Shown: positions 1 to 11,538 of the stretch, in pieces
Layout of the letters: each line of letters begins with the position of its first letter
How positions within the stretch are numbered: position 1 is the stretch's first letter
Assembly: GCA_023376005.1 (NCBI GenBank)
Contig: CM042148.1
Span: 67,387,501 to 67,451,500 of the forward strand
DNA from: Doryteuthis pealeii
Lineage: Eukaryota > Mollusca > Cephalopoda > Myopsida > Loliginidae
Reading direction: 5' to 3'
Length of the DNA stretch: 64,000 bases
The notes under the pieces: generated by a model
Seen by the model: the letters and a program-made list of their open reading frames with translations, nothing else
Told to the model about the DNA's origin: nothing
The model's database searches: none
Translations under genes and position numbers: made by a program

Positions 1-352
1 AGTGGATTTTTCCAAAGGGGGTATGACTTTAGATTGTTCCTATGAATTTTGTTCCTTATTGTCCGTTTAGTAACACAGATTCCTAATGAAAGCAAATCAC
101 AACTCTTGATTGAGTAACCATTGGATTTTGTTTAATTTGACATATCTTCTGTGGAGCACCTGTTCTTCTTTGGTTTTTCAACAGTTTTGCATTTTTTATA
201 CCTTGCAATTAATAATCCAGTAGTAGTAAATGGAATATTTAGGTAGTCTGAGATTTTCCTGTAACTTTTACTTTCCTTCCAGAGCTTAAAAATCAGTTCT
301 TTTTGCAAATTTGTCAATTCTTTACTTCTTACCTTGATGTGAATGTTCTGTT
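1..352 (-). pseudogene. Tc1/mariner transposase fossil, N-terminal part
   Basis: Reading the minus strand from about 352 gives a helix-turn-helix segment with the Tc1 signature (KELIFKLWKESKSYRKISDY, then a second helix ending in ARYKKCKTV), the DNA-binding paired-like domain of Tc1-type transposases. After a stop near 130 the homology continues in another frame to the window edge (ICVTKRTIRNK), where the second DNA-binding subdomain should be. At least one frameshift and one stop make it non-functional. The catalytic DDE part, if present, lies left of base 1. Confidence 0.75.
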
Positions 353-683
353 TGTATTTTTGAGGCTAAAAATAACAACTGATAACATTATTGGTACATT
401 CTAGAATATTCCACTTGAATAATCTAGCGTATTAAAGCAATTTAAAAGTTTTAAAATGTGAAATTTGTATTGTATGAATACTTTTTTCACCCATTAAAAT
501 GGATAAATGGAATTTATTTCTATTAAATCAATTTTTTCTTCTCTTTTCTATACATATTTATTTATTATGCATCTGTGTTTAGTTAATTCTATAAAAAGTA
601 TGTTTATTCATTAGTTAGAAATACAATAGATTAAAAATTTGTATATATACAAGTATTTGTTTTCCCCACTCTGTGTGAGAGTG

Positions 684-1086
684 TAATTATGGACTCTCTC
701 ATTGATTTTCGACGCATGAGGGTTCATACAATGAACACCCACACAGTGTTTTGTTTGTGGTGAAGGCTTGTGTTGGACCATCCGCACTTTTTGGCACAGT
801 CGATAGAAAAGAATTGGTGTACGAATGCCACAAATCCAATCAACAACTCACCTCAGGAATTTTGAATTCAGAGTTTTCCCTCTCCTAGACTGGCTACCTA
901 CCCAAGGTTAAAGAGCTCAGTCTGCCCTACTATTTTACCCATAGCTGGAGGGAGAATATATGGATTCATACCTTTCCGAAGGGTATTAGCACTATGTGGA
1001 ATGCAAACAGCCTTGTCTGGGATTTGAACTCGGGTCGACAAGTCCATTTCCCATGACTCTAACCATTATGCCACACGCTTCCATAG
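684..1086 (-). mobile_element. tRNA-headed SINE, family C, near full length
   Basis: Reverse-orientation copy of the element at 19242-19650. The tRNA-like head is at the high-coordinate end, with a B-box-like stretch around 1025-1040 and an A-box-like stretch around 1060-1080. The body carries the shared 60-bp core seen in families C and F. The head end abuts an (AC)n tract. Confidence 0.8.
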
Positions 1087-1092
1087 TGTGTA

Positions 1093-1094
<2 letters not shown>

Positions 1095-1126
<32 letters not shown>
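1095..1126. repeat. (AC)n microsatellite
   Basis: About 16 uninterrupted AC units directly beside the head of the family C SINE. Confidence 0.95.
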
Positions 1127-1129
<3 letters not shown>

Positions 1130-2351
1130 TGTTTAGATTTGTTTGTTTCATAAATCACATTATATAAAATTCAAAACCACAGATGGCGTGAGAAGTTAGC
1201 AACTTAATTATTAGGCTATGTGAACATTTATAAACATGTGTGAGAAAATACTCTAATTTCTACAATGAATTGTTTTAAAGACCTTAGTTAAATATTAGTA
1301 CATAAAATGAGTTGTGTTAGTGTGTTTGTTTCTTTTTTAACTCAAAATTTTATTAAAGAAAAATGAATTTTATTAAAGAAATTGACATTTTCGTGATTTT
1401 GAACAAAAAATCAAAATTTTCAGTCTCATTTAATTATTGTTTTCTTTTAGATAATTTCCTGTTCCAGTCAAATAAAGAAATTTTAAATGATACTCTTTGA
1501 AGATTTAGAAAAAAAATTGAGACAAATTTAAACTTCTTTTGAGACTCTGATTTTCTTTTTTGGCTTCAGAGTAAGCAGATAAAAATGTGTGTGATTTACT
1601 TTTCAAAATAAGTTCACTATTTTAAGTTGTTTTCAATTCTAGATAATTAAATATTTCATAAAACAATGTTTCTTTGAACATAGACAATTCTATAGTTATA
1701 TAACAGATAAATTAGAAGTCATTTTTATAGATAAAATACTAGTAAATATTCTTTTTTTTTAAGGCCTTATTTTAGTCATTGTACTCTTTTATGTAGTATA
1801 AATGTATTAAAATTTGATTTCCTTTTGTTACCTAGATTTGTGAAGAGGTGACTTGATATATATATTTTTCAAAGTTTTCTTAGCCAGTAATATCACTCAA
1901 TGAATTATGTAAGGATTTGCAGATTTAACTTGAAATCCAACTTTTCTTCTGTTGTTACAGCTGCAATTTCTGTACTAACTCAAACATAGTTATTTCATTG
2001 CAAACCTAATTCTTGAAAGAATTTTCTTATTATTGTTATTATAACAAATTATACCAGTTTTACCATATCATTTGATTCATTCAACTGAATTGCAGAGGTT
2101 TATAGAATTTTATTTTTCCAATAAGTTACAATTAAGTATTTTTCATAAACTAGTGTTTCTTGAAAGATTGTTTTCATTCAAACATTACTGTGGCCCTACC
2201 CCCCCCCAACAAAAAAGAAACCTCAGTTTTACTAGTATAGGAAATATATCTTGTATGAAGATATCATTTTTATTTTGACACTCATTATAAATTACACAGA
2301 TGAAATGTGCATTAATTTTGAGAATTAAAGAAAATCCATATTATTGCAAAT
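1127..2351. other. AT-rich intron sequence, nothing recognised
   Basis: Low-complexity AT-rich DNA with stops in all frames. I see no domain, repeat family or splice-bounded open frame. Confidence 0.6.
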
Positions 2352-2514
2352 GGGAGGAGTTTGCATGGTGTACTAGACAATGTTGTGAGTTCAAATTCCA
2401 GTTATGCTATTAGATTCACTTTCATCCTCCCAGCCATGAGTTAAATAGTACCACTACTGTTCTTCTAAAAGGATGTCTTTGGCATTAATTAACATACAAA
2501 GGTTGATATGCTAT
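2352..2514 (+). mobile_element. SINE family F, diverged copy
   Basis: Old copy of the element at 39433-39671. It shares the tRNA-like head remnant, the core ending GAGTTAAATAGTA, and the tail with GGTTGATATGC. It has no clean target duplication. Confidence 0.65.
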
Positions 2515-2661
2515 TAAACAAAGAAACCATATTATTGCAAAAAGAAATGAATTCCTCTTGTGTAAAAGATGCAAGATCTTACAGATTCAGCATTGTTATA
2601 TTTTGGTGTTCATTTAGGAGAAAACCATTTGTTATTCAGGAGAAAATTGTTTTCCAGGTTT

Positions 2662-2700
<39 letters not shown>

Positions 2701-3114
2701 ATACAGAACCCAATAATATTGAAAAATTATAAATGTATTTTTATTTAGACAAAAGAAACAACAATTGAAACATTTATGTTGAAACAGCTAGATTGCCACT
2801 TTAACAGATATTTCAAAAATAAAATTGAATGACAGTTGGTGTTTCTTAAAAAAATATTTATACAGAAATTAACATATTCCCCATTTTCAAGGATGCATCA
2901 ATAATGTAGTAGTGTTGTATGAGGAATAGTCAATACAATTAGAAAAAAAAAACAACTGCTCTATGTTCTGCTTTCATTTTAAAATGCATATAAATCAATA
3001 CCACAATTTTTATAAGAGGGCACTGAGATTTTATATTCCTGAATGGATTCAGTGACCAATTGCTTCATACTAATCAACATTAGCTTTAAAACCAAGTTGT
3101 ACTGGTCTAACAAT
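2515..3114. other. AT-rich intron with a (TA)n tract
   Basis: Contains (TA)n at about 2668-2695. Otherwise unrecognised AT-rich sequence. The short open frame around 2508-2732 is produced by the TA tract. Confidence 0.6.
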
Positions 3115-3126
3115 ACTATAGTGTTT

Positions 3127-3714
3127 CTGCCCTGTCGGCTGGGGCGTTAGAATGCACCTCTGCAGAGGTGTAAGACTCCCCCAATGGGGCCACCTGTTGG
3201 CCGTGGGTGGCGACCCATGATGCTTAAGGATAGAACCCAGGTGGTTGAGAAGTCCATGACTTGCAATATTCCACTTTAGGCTTTTCTTGGGCTAGATGGG
3301 TGGTCGAAGAGGCCCCCTCCGATCAATCGGCTGGCCATATCAAGCCCTAGCACCTATATGATTGCCCCAACCCTATTGCCCTTATGGCAACCCCCAATCA
3401 TTCTTATCATGTGGGTACTAGAAGGTGGTGGCTGAGGGTCTACATGTCCTGGGAATGACGTTAAACTCTATCTGATTGTGAGGTTCCCGTTCTGGAGGTT
3501 TAGGGAATGCGGAGCACCCCTTCATCACCATTGCTCCCTGTTCCACTCTGACCCAGAGTGGTAGTATCTGTTAGGGTCCCATCTATGGGTTGAATAGAAA
3601 AACCTGAGTTTATAAACAAAATTGTATTATGCATTAAGAATGAATTTATTTCACAACTTTGTCAGCATTAAATGACCCACTGAGGTTGATATGCCGTAAA
3701 CCAAACCAAACCAA
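3127..3714 (+). mobile_element. SINE-like retroposon, family B, complete with 12-bp target duplication
   Basis: The 588-bp element is flanked by perfect direct repeats ACTATAGTGTTT (3115-3126 and 3715-3726), a hallmark of target-primed retroposition. It begins near CCCTGTCGGCTGGGGCG and ends in a (CAAAC)n-like tail. The 3' part (GTTGATATGCC then CCAAACC) is shared with family F. I see no long open frame. A second copy at 11072-11538 lacks an internal segment of about 70 bp. Confidence 0.85.
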
Positions 3715-3726
3715 ACTATAGTGTTT

Positions 3727-4449
3727 ACTATAGAATAGTGGTTACAATAGTCTAATAACAGTCTAATAGATCAAGCTCACTACAATATGTATCAAACTTG
3801 TTCTTAAATGAGCTCCCCACATTTTTAGCTTTGTACTAAGCTTATTACTGATAAATAATCAACTGAAATAAAGCATGAGCATTCATCCTTTGGACATTAG
3901 ATGGCTGTAACCTTCCAACCAGATTAAATATGCAAATTTCCTTATAGAAGATAACACAAAAATTACCATTTTAAAAACTGCTTTCTTTTCTTAAAAAAAA
4001 ATTGTAAGTTACCTTTGTACCATCCTATATAATTTGGCATGTTTAGGGTTATTGTTATATCCCAAGATGTAGGAATAACAAAAGATAACAAAAACAGTGA
4101 AATATGTTTAACATATAACAATATTTGTTTTATTTATTCTCACCGACCGGAAACACAGTAGGATGAGTTTGGATAGAGTTCAAATATATACCATGTGATG
4201 TGTTCATTGCAGCACTATGTTCTTGTGATCTTGCTGTCTCTCTGCTGGTCAGTGAGTATATCTTGTGTCCAGAATCGTTAGGGGAGATAACTCTCCCTAA
4301 CCGTTGTATAGCATTTAGACATAAGGGGGATAGGTCTACTTACGGTCATGGCCGTGAGTCTTAAAGGCAGTAATCAGTATAATCCTTTACATAATATGGA
4401 TCTGCACTTGAATCTTGGTCTAGGCCTGGACAAAGTTGTATGGATGATC
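3727..4449. other. Intron sequence with a possible unclassified repeat
   Basis: The stretch 4141-4440 is less AT-rich than its surroundings and looks repeat-derived, but I could not assign it. It may be an upstream part of the LINE at 4450. Confidence 0.4.
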
Positions 4450-4815
4450 AGTTGCGGAGACATGGAATAAACTGCCTACATATGTTGTAGGCTGCCGAAG
4501 CACTGAGTCTTTCAAAGCCTCCATGCTTCCTGTAGTCCGCCAACACTATACCTGATGCCACTCTCCACATGCATATGCACACACGCATGCATATTACTAC
4601 TGTAAAGTGTTCATGTTCCTGACACTAACACATTATTCTGTGTACTAAACATGAGACTGGGATGAGTCGTGGTGCACCTGAGCACTGTACATATACATGT
4701 ATATTTTACTGTACGCTATTCATGTTCCTGACACTAATACATTATTCTATGAACTAGATATGAGACTTTGATGAGTTGTGGTGCACCTGAGCACTGTACA
4801 CAATAAATTTCATTA
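4450..4815 (+). pseudogene. CR1/L2-like LINE 3' end (ORF2 C-terminus plus duplicated 3' UTR)
   Basis: At 4455-4559 a short open frame encodes VAETWNKLPTYVVGCRSTES and continues to RQHYT and a stop. This is the typical WNxLPxxVVxxxSxxxFK carboxy-terminus of CR1/L2-type reverse transcriptases. The 3' UTR follows and ends in AATAAATTTCATTATT. A stretch of about 110 bp of the 3' UTR occurs twice in tandem (about 4605-4690 and 4720-4805). Two more copies of the same 3' end lie in reverse at 40276-40640 and 51436-51790. Confidence 0.75.
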
Positions 4816-4881
4816 TTTATTATCACCAATTGCTTATGCTGCATGTCTCCCTCTCTTTATGACACAGGACAAGGCAATATA

Positions 4882-5082
4882 CAGGGTGTCCATAAAGTCC
4901 CGCTACATGTATCAACAAAGATGGCGGTCATGTTGAAGTGCAATAATTTAAAAAATACATTAATATTAAACCTTTTAAGAATTTAACTTTTATGTTTTTT
5001 ATGAAAAGATTTTACCATTTGAACAATGTGAGTTATTAAATGTTCAATTTTAAAACTGTTTCAAGACTTAGTGGACACTCTG
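4882..5082. mobile_element. MITE with mariner-like TIRs, TA target site
   Basis: A 201-bp element bounded by TA on both sides. Its inverted ends are CAGGGTGTCCATAAAGTC (left) and CAGAGTGTCCACTAAGTC (right, reverse complement). It has no coding capacity. The TA target and CAGGGTGTCC ends fit a Tc1/mariner-type non-autonomous element. Confidence 0.8.
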
Positions 5083-5282
5083 TATAATTTGGTATCAGTC
5101 ACCACAAGAATTGCCAGAAAATGTTTGAATATGCCAGACTTGTTTGCCTAGAAAAAGATATTTTCTATTTCAATGTTATTCAAAAATACCAATAACTTAC
5201 TGTAGCCTTGTGCATTAAAAGACTGTCCAGGTATAATAAAGAATTTCCTTTGGATATTAAAAGGATTTAGTTAGTCATCTTG

Positions 5283-5537
5283 TTAATTCCCATAAATCTG
5301 GAATTCTTCAAGATCAGTAGAAAGATCTTTTAAGTCCTTCATAGCTGCACAGCTATCAATATCAGGGCTTATACTGGGTAGCTGTCTTGGATCAAACAGA
5401 CAAGTTGCTTTGTAAAAGTTTAATATAGGGTGGGCGTCAAGGTATTTATTCAGTTTCAAAAAAGATGTGCTGAAAAAATCTGGGAGATTCGAGATGATAT
5501 CTCTATCTCTCTTTCTTTCTCTCTCTTTCTCTCTTTC

Positions 5538-5570
<33 letters not shown>

Positions 5571-6650
5571 ATGGTCAGTTTGTAAGCCAAATATCAATTT
5601 TGATGTACCAGTATGGATGCAGTTCTTGTTTATAAAATTCAGATTTAGGCACAAATTATGGTAGGATGTGTAATGTAGTCGACCATTATCTATCAATTCT
5701 AGAATCTTGTCTACTGCAAGGCCATGACTCTTTTCTTACTTAAAGAATCCTTCATAAAACTGTACGTGGGATGAGTAATATATGGCCATGTTAAACCAGG
5801 AATTCCAGCTGTTTGTCATTGGCGCAGAAGAGTTTCACTTCTTCCTTGGGTAAGGAGCATTCAAGTCATTTTAAGTATCGTTGTGTTTGGCTAGGCTTTT
5901 TAAAAAGAGGATGATTCGATGAAAGTAGTGAGCTGGCTAACATTATTAAATGCTGGCCAGTTTGAAAATACTTTACCAACAAGATTTAAAATGTATACTA
6001 GGCACAACACATGGTAATTGTTAACACATTTGGTAAAACTTCTCTATGAGCCTTTTTTACAATAGCTACAGAATTTGTTGCAAATGAAATAATATCCTCT
6101 AATGCAATATCGACATGAGTTATGGCTTGGATGCATGCCTATCTTACAGATTGATGATTGCATTATATCAGGGTTACAACATCAATAAGAAATGACTCCC
6201 TACAAATGTTTGCTGTCACATTCAAAATGCTATTGTTTTGTCTGCTATAATGCTGACAGATTGATTAGCAAGTTTGGCTTTCAGGGCAGCAAAGTCACAA
6301 GCAAACAAGTTGGGCAGATGAAGTTGCCTAACACAATTGACACTTTGAATAGCACCACCTTATTTGCAATGCTTTAATATGAATGGCCTCATTTTGTGAG
6401 GGTTTTTTTTAATATGAAAATACACATTTTCAGAAAATCAAAGAAAAATCATCCCATACCTCTTTAGACTTCATAGAAGTTGTGATTGTATTTGGTTTCA
6501 GTTGAGATGACTTTTTGGAAGACCTTTTTTTTACTAAATAGTTTTTTGACTTGATGTGATCTTTAATTGTGTCAATCATAAAAATGTGGAGACAGAGCTT
6601 GTAAAATTTGATTCACTACATTGACTAGATTGCTTATTCATACAACTGGT
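5283..6650 (-). pseudogene. hAT-derived (CGGBP1-like) transposon protein fossil
   Basis: Minus-strand pieces in order: an N-terminal basic region (IKDHIKSKNYLVKKR, about 6560-6600), a middle part with YILNLVGKVFSNWPAF (about 5940-6000), and a C-terminal part with DAHPILNFYKATCLFDPRQL (about 5385-5445). The order and motifs match a widespread invertebrate protein I associate with CGGBP1-like/hAT-derived transposons. Several frame changes and stops, plus a (CT)n expansion at 5500-5570 inside the reading frame, show it is dead. The superfamily assignment is from memory of the family and moderately secure. Confidence 0.6.
5500..5570. repeat. (CT)n / (CTTT)n microsatellite
   Basis: Pyrimidine tract grown inside the transposon fossil. 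It produces the meaningless Arg-Glu repeat open frame on the minus strand. Confidence 0.95.
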
Positions 6651-6714
6651 TTAGATATTGCCGAAAGAAAAAGAAATAGAATCCTTAAGAAATATGAAAA
6701 AATACTGTAAGTAG

Positions 6715-6928
6715 TTCATCATCATCATGTCACGCAATTAGCACGGATATCCATAACGATCTCTCGCCAACCTTCCCTATCATTCATCGACTCTGGGAGC
6801 TCCTCCGTGCAGCATCCAGCATCCTCAGTCAATGTAGGTCCTGGCTGGGCGGCCCACATTAGCATGCCCATGTGCTGGCTTCCACAGTAGTATGTCGCTT
6901 ATGAGCTCATCCTTGCTTCTCCAGCAGT
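6715..6928 (-). pseudogene. LINE ORF2 C-terminal fragment
   Basis: Minus strand reads HCWRSKDELISDILLWKPAH, then GRPARTYID. After a 1-bp frame change it reads EELPESMNDREGWREIV and stops, followed by an (ATG)n-like 3' end. This is the common carboxy-terminal signature of endonuclease/reverse-transcriptase LINE proteins in invertebrates. Only the last 70 or so codons remain. Confidence 0.7.
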
Positions 6929-6999
6929 GTCCTTTTTCTTTCTTTTTTTTCCTTAAAAAAAAAAAAATTATGAAGATGATGCAATTGTGAATCCCCATG

Positions 7000-8010
7000 T
7001 GGTGGTATCTAAGGAGATTAGCTTCATAGTAGATGAGTTTAAGTTGTTTTGTAAAATGCTGTCTGCTAATGCATTAAGAAGCAAAATAAGAGGGCTAAGA
7101 AATTTGCTAACAAATATAAAATAATTCATATTACAGAAACACATTTATTTGTGGAAAATGTAAAAGAAGCCAAAAAAATTTTTATTAATATGGGAGGATA
7201 GTAAACATAATAAAAAATTTTTAGAGAGACTGCTATTTATGTTCCATAATACTTTAAAAATGGCTAAATTGAATTATTTTGAAAAAAAAGAAAAGAATGA
7301 ATCTTTGGTTTTAAGAATAACTGATTCTAATAACAAAGGTTTTGATATAATATGAATATATAGATCTCCAAATTTGAGTAAAGAAGACTTTTATAAACTG
7401 CTAGAACAATTCAATGAGGTGCCTTTTACATACTGGATAAATCTGAAAATATTTGGAAATTTCAATTTACCTGATAAATGGGTTAGTGATATGTCCTGTA
7501 AATTCAATTAGTTTAGATTACAAAATGAATATTTTGATCTGTTTACAACAAAAGGATTGTATTAGTTTATAGAAGAATATACTAGATATAAACTAGTGGA
7601 AAATAGATTAGAGAAAGTGATATTGAATCACGTTTTCAAATAATAAAACAGTTGCCCAAAAATTAATATTATTTTTCCTATCTTACCGTATAAATTTAAA
7701 ATTTGGTATTGTTAATTCTGCTTCTTTCACATTTTCTGCAGACAAATATGTTTCTGTAATACAAAGATGGAGGTGTAAGTTCAATATCTCCATTGAATAA
7801 ATCTGATCATGCATGTATTGAAATAGAAGTTAAAATGAAACTGGATTTTAAATGTATAAACAAAAAAACAACAAAACTGGTCCAAGGTTACAGAAGAGTT
7901 AGTATTGGGAAAGGGAGATAATATTAACTGAATTTACAGTTTCAATGCTCTAAATGTTAATGAAATGTTGGAAGAATTAAATAGATAAAATCAATAATGA
8001 AAAATATTTT
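7000..8010 (+). pseudogene. CR1-type LINE endonuclease-domain fossil
   Basis: Frames joined by eye give the APE-type endonuclease landmarks in order: ITETHL (about 7130), IYRSPNLSKEDFYKLLEQF (about 7360-7415), a GDFNLPD-like motif (FGNFNLPDKW, about 7455-7480), and NKSDHACIEIEVKM (about 7795-7840) holding the SDH catalytic motif. Several stops and frameshifts are present. The element is truncated before any recognisable reverse transcriptase. Confidence 0.75.
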
Positions 8011-8135
8011 TAAAGTTATAAAATATTTCTAAATAAGAAGAATTGGAAAAATTACATTGGGACAGTAATTGACTATCTCATAAAAGAAAAGGATAAAGCT
8101 CTGAATTGTTTGTAGGTAAATATTTTTGTTTGGTT

Positions 8136-8438
8136 TTATAAACTGGTAGAAACAATTTTCATTAACAACATATGTATCAATAAAATGATAGAAATTATTT
8201 TCATTAACTTACAAATAGATATATTTGATCTATAGATGGGACTCTAACAGGTACTACCACTCTGGAACAAATGGCAATAAAGGAGTACTCACCCCACCCC
8301 CAGATCTCCAGAATTGGAACCCAAGACACTATATTGGTAGAAATAATTTTTATGTTAGATTTTTCATTAACTTCATGTGTATTAATACATTGGTAGTAAT
8401 AATTTTCATTAACTTCATGTGTATTAATAATACTGGTA
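8136..8438. repeat. Degenerate ~50-bp minisatellite interrupted by SINE B sequence
   Basis: Units with TTGGTAGAAATAATTTTCAT and TTAACTTCATGTGTATTAAT recur about four to five times on either side of an 85-bp piece of family B (8232-8316). Confidence 0.65.
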
Positions 8439-8700
8439 GTTAACCCTCAGTCACTGCCTTCTAGCACCTATAATTATAAAAAAGGTTGGGTGTTTGTTAT
8501 AAAAGTAATTTGAATAATAAGGTCAGAACAATCATGTAGGTGCTAGGGTTTGACATGACCAGCCGATTGTTGGATGGGGCCTCTCCGACTGTATTCTTCA
8601 AATTGCTCTTATAGTAAACACCCAACCCTTTTTATCATACTAATTTGTTTATAAAATATCTTCAGTATAAAATGACACAAGGGTTGACATGCCATAAAAT
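8232..8700 (-). mobile_element. SINE family B, broken reverse copy
   Basis: Segments 8232-8316 and 8439-8600 are the reverse complement of the body of the 3127-3714 element. The stretch between them is minisatellite. At 8660-8700 a plus-oriented family B tail (GGGTTGACATGCCATAAAAT) is also present, so at least two copies or a rearrangement are involved. Confidence 0.65.
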
Positions 8701-9142
8701 CCAACCTACCAACTAAAGTACTCTCATGAAATTCTGCATTGATCATCAGAAACTTGGTCATCCAATATTTTTCATTATCAATAGGTACAGTAGCACTTCC
8801 AATTAGTATTTTAAAGAGATTGTTAAGCAAGAAATAAAAACTTTCTCAACCATCTAGAGGGTCACAGTATTATAAGATTTTCCAACTGTGTACCCTAAGA
8901 CTTGATCTTAAAGACAAACATGACTGAAAACCCACTTTTCTCACATAATTAACTAGGAATGACTCCACTGTAATATTGAGCTGGTCATATCTGTCCTCTA
9001 TTATCATAACAAAAGATAACACCTTCTCTTAGTATATGTATATCTCAACTAACATTTCTAGAAAACTTACACCACCATGCATCATCTGCACAAAAATCCT
9101 ATCAGTTTTCAATTCATGTTATAAAAAGTTGTTCAGATGGCT

Positions 9143-9177
<35 letters not shown>

Positions 9178-9978
9178 CCTTTTTTTTTTTTTTTAGTCAG
9201 ATCCATTGTTTCCAACATTCAAAGCATATGCAATTAATTTGAATTTCTCTGATTATTTCAACAAATATAGGGTTACCTGCTGTTTCTTTTATCCTCTGGA
9301 CAGTATTCTATTGTTTTTTGTTAGTTTTTGTGCCTACTTGGACAGCTGAATCTTTTTTCAACAAAAAGTACAATTTCAATTTCACAGCCTTAAAAAAAAA
9401 AATTATTTAGCTGTAACTCCAAAGAACTCCTGCAAAATTCAAATAATTCTCCAAGCCTGCACAACCATGATTGCTGTTCAGACTATATAATGATAATGTA
9501 TATTTGCAACAGTTACATTCCTGAACTTATTATATCCACAAACTTTAGCTTTATAGGGAAAACAAATGCTATCTGTAGCTCTTCACTCTTCCCATACAAG
9601 GGATATATCCTCACCTTCCACATTGAACTGCTAATTAGCAATGATATCCTACTATAATAACCAGTATCTACTTTTTATGAACTTATATTTTAATTTCTTA
9701 ATGAGCTGGAATACACCCAAATTAATATCATTGTGAGGCAGTCATTTCCATTACTAGCACAAACAACAATGATGATATGACAAAGCCCATTAGTTGTGAG
9801 AGGCTGCCATGTTTCTCCAATTTAGATGCAATTTTGGAGCCTCTCAATGAATTTTTATTTTTCTGTTGATGACAATTTGCATTAAGTATGCTGATACGAA
9901 CTTGCCTACAAAATCTTAACATTTGACTTGTTAGGAAATAGGCTGGTCATCCAACCATATTTTATACCTTTTATCATA
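8701..9978. other. Intron sequence with a long poly(T) tract
   Basis: Poly(T) spans about 9144-9194 with few interruptions. The rest is unrecognised AT-rich sequence. Short open frames here have no recognisable domain. Confidence 0.55.
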
Positions 9979-9979
9979 T

Positions 9980-10209
9980 GTTTTAGTCAGTAGAGCATTC
10001 GGCTAGAAACCACAAGGTTCCTAGTTCGATACCGGTCCTCACCAACTCAGCGTATAAGTAGCACAGGGATCCGTGCGGTAAAGTAAGGAGCTGATGGTAT
10101 CTTTGCGCTCCACCTCAGATGCTAAAATAATCTCCTTGGTCTAGTGCTAGTGAATAGACTCCCTCGCTGATTAGCTGATGCCGACTTTAGGCCACCCGAC
10201 GACGACTTA
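9980..10209 (+). mobile_element. tRNA-derived SINE, family A (5' end slightly damaged)
   Basis: The head retains AGTCAGTAGAGCATTCGG and the B box AGTTCGATACC. The body and the 3' end (GGCCACCCGACGACGACTTA) match the fuller copy at 10600. Confidence 0.85.
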
Positions 10210-10599
10210 TGTTTTGGTCTATGTACAATAGATAATTAATACTGCTGTTCCTTAGTGGCATCTGTTCTGTTCTTCAAGAAGTCCACAGCTTTTAAATGAG
10301 TAATATATTTCTTCCCTTATCCGTGCAGTTAGGATTTTCCCCATCATTGGTAGACAGCCTGTCATTTGTTTCCTTTTTGGGAATTTTTCTGGGTCAGTTT
10401 TTCCTTTCATCATCTACTTGGGCAATGTTTGCCTAATGTTTGTACACATTTGCACACTTGTTATGCTAATCAATCACGAATCCCTTAAACAATAAGTTAT
10501 TGATCTCATCCTGCTTTGATGACTTCCATTTATTTTAGAAATTCTTATTTCACTACTATCATTGATTCATGTTTTAGTGTCATTTATGTCTACCAAAGG

Positions 10600-10848
10600 G
10601 CCAGGTTAGCTCAGTCGGTAGAACGTTCGGCTAGAAATCACAAGGTTGCTAGTTCGATAACGGTCCTCGCCAACTCAGCATATGAGTAGCACAGGGATCT
10701 GTGCGGTAAAGTAAGGAGCTGATGGCAGGTGTGGCGCTCCACCTCAGAGGCAAAAACAATCTCTTTGGCCTAGCGCTAGTGAAAAGGGGAGAGACTCCCT
10801 CACTGATTGGCTGATACCGACTTCAGGCCACCCTGACGACTTTACTTT
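10600..10848 (+). mobile_element. tRNA-derived SINE, family A, full length
   Basis: About 249 bp. The tRNA-like head has A box TTAGCTCAGTCGG (about 10606-10618) and B box near AGTTCGATAACGG (about 10652-10664), an internal RNA polymerase III promoter layout. The tRNA-unrelated body contains CTCCTCACTTTAC-type and CTAGCGCTAGTG motifs, and the 3' end is GGCCACC(C)CGACGACTTTACTTT. Ten copies lie in this window in both orientations, so this is the most abundant repeat here. It has no open frame and would depend on a LINE for movement. Confidence 0.9.
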
Positions 10849-11071
10849 TACTCTTTAGCCATTATCTTTTGGCCTTTTTCTTTTAGTTGGATTGTCTATC
10901 TTATTTGCTTCTATTGTCCTTTATCACTTATTTTGATTTCCTTAGTGTTTTTACATCTCTTCATAGTTCTTTTTTTATTTGTTTCTCATTGTCCATCCAG
11001 TTTTTGTTTCTGTTTGTTTTAGGGTTCTATATCAGAAGTCTTAGTTGTCACTAGCTCCCTTCACTCTTGGC

Positions 11072-11538
11072 GCCCTGTCGGCTGGGGCGTTAGAATGCAC
11101 CTTAAGGACGGAGACTTGGTGGATGAGCAGTCCATAACTTGCAACACTCCACTTAGAACCTTACTTAGGCTAGACGGTCGGTCGGAGAGGCCCGCTCCAA
11201 TCAATCAGCTGACCACATCAAGCCCTAGCACCTATATGATTGCCCCAACCCTATTGCCCTTATGGCAACTCCCAATCCTTCTTATCATATGGGTGCTAGA
11301 AGGTGGTAGCTGAGGGTCTACCTGTCCTGGGAATGATGTTAAACTCTATCTGATGATAAAGTTCCAGTTCTGGAGGTTTGGGGAATGTGGAGCACCCCTT
11401 CATCACCATTGCTCCTTGATCCACTCTGACCCGGAGTGGTAGTACCTGTTATGCATTAAGACTGAATTTATTTCACAACTTTGTCGGCATTAAACGACCC
11501 ACTGAGGTTGATATGCCACAAAACAAACCAAACCAAAC
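11072..11538 (+). mobile_element. SINE-like family B, internally deleted copy
   Basis: Same 5' end (GCCCTGTCGGCTGGGGCG), body and CCAAACC tail as 3127-3714. It lacks the segment after GAATGCACC found there. Confidence 0.85.

Noticed and set aside
5283..5696. 137-codon minus-strand open frame with Arg-Glu repeat
   Set aside because: The repeat is a (CT)n microsatellite and the flanking protein is a piece of a broken transposon, so not called as a gene.
10600..10670. Possible tRNA genes at SINE heads
   Set aside because: A and B boxes are present, but no acceptor stem closes, and each is fused to a constant tRNA-unrelated body repeated ten times.
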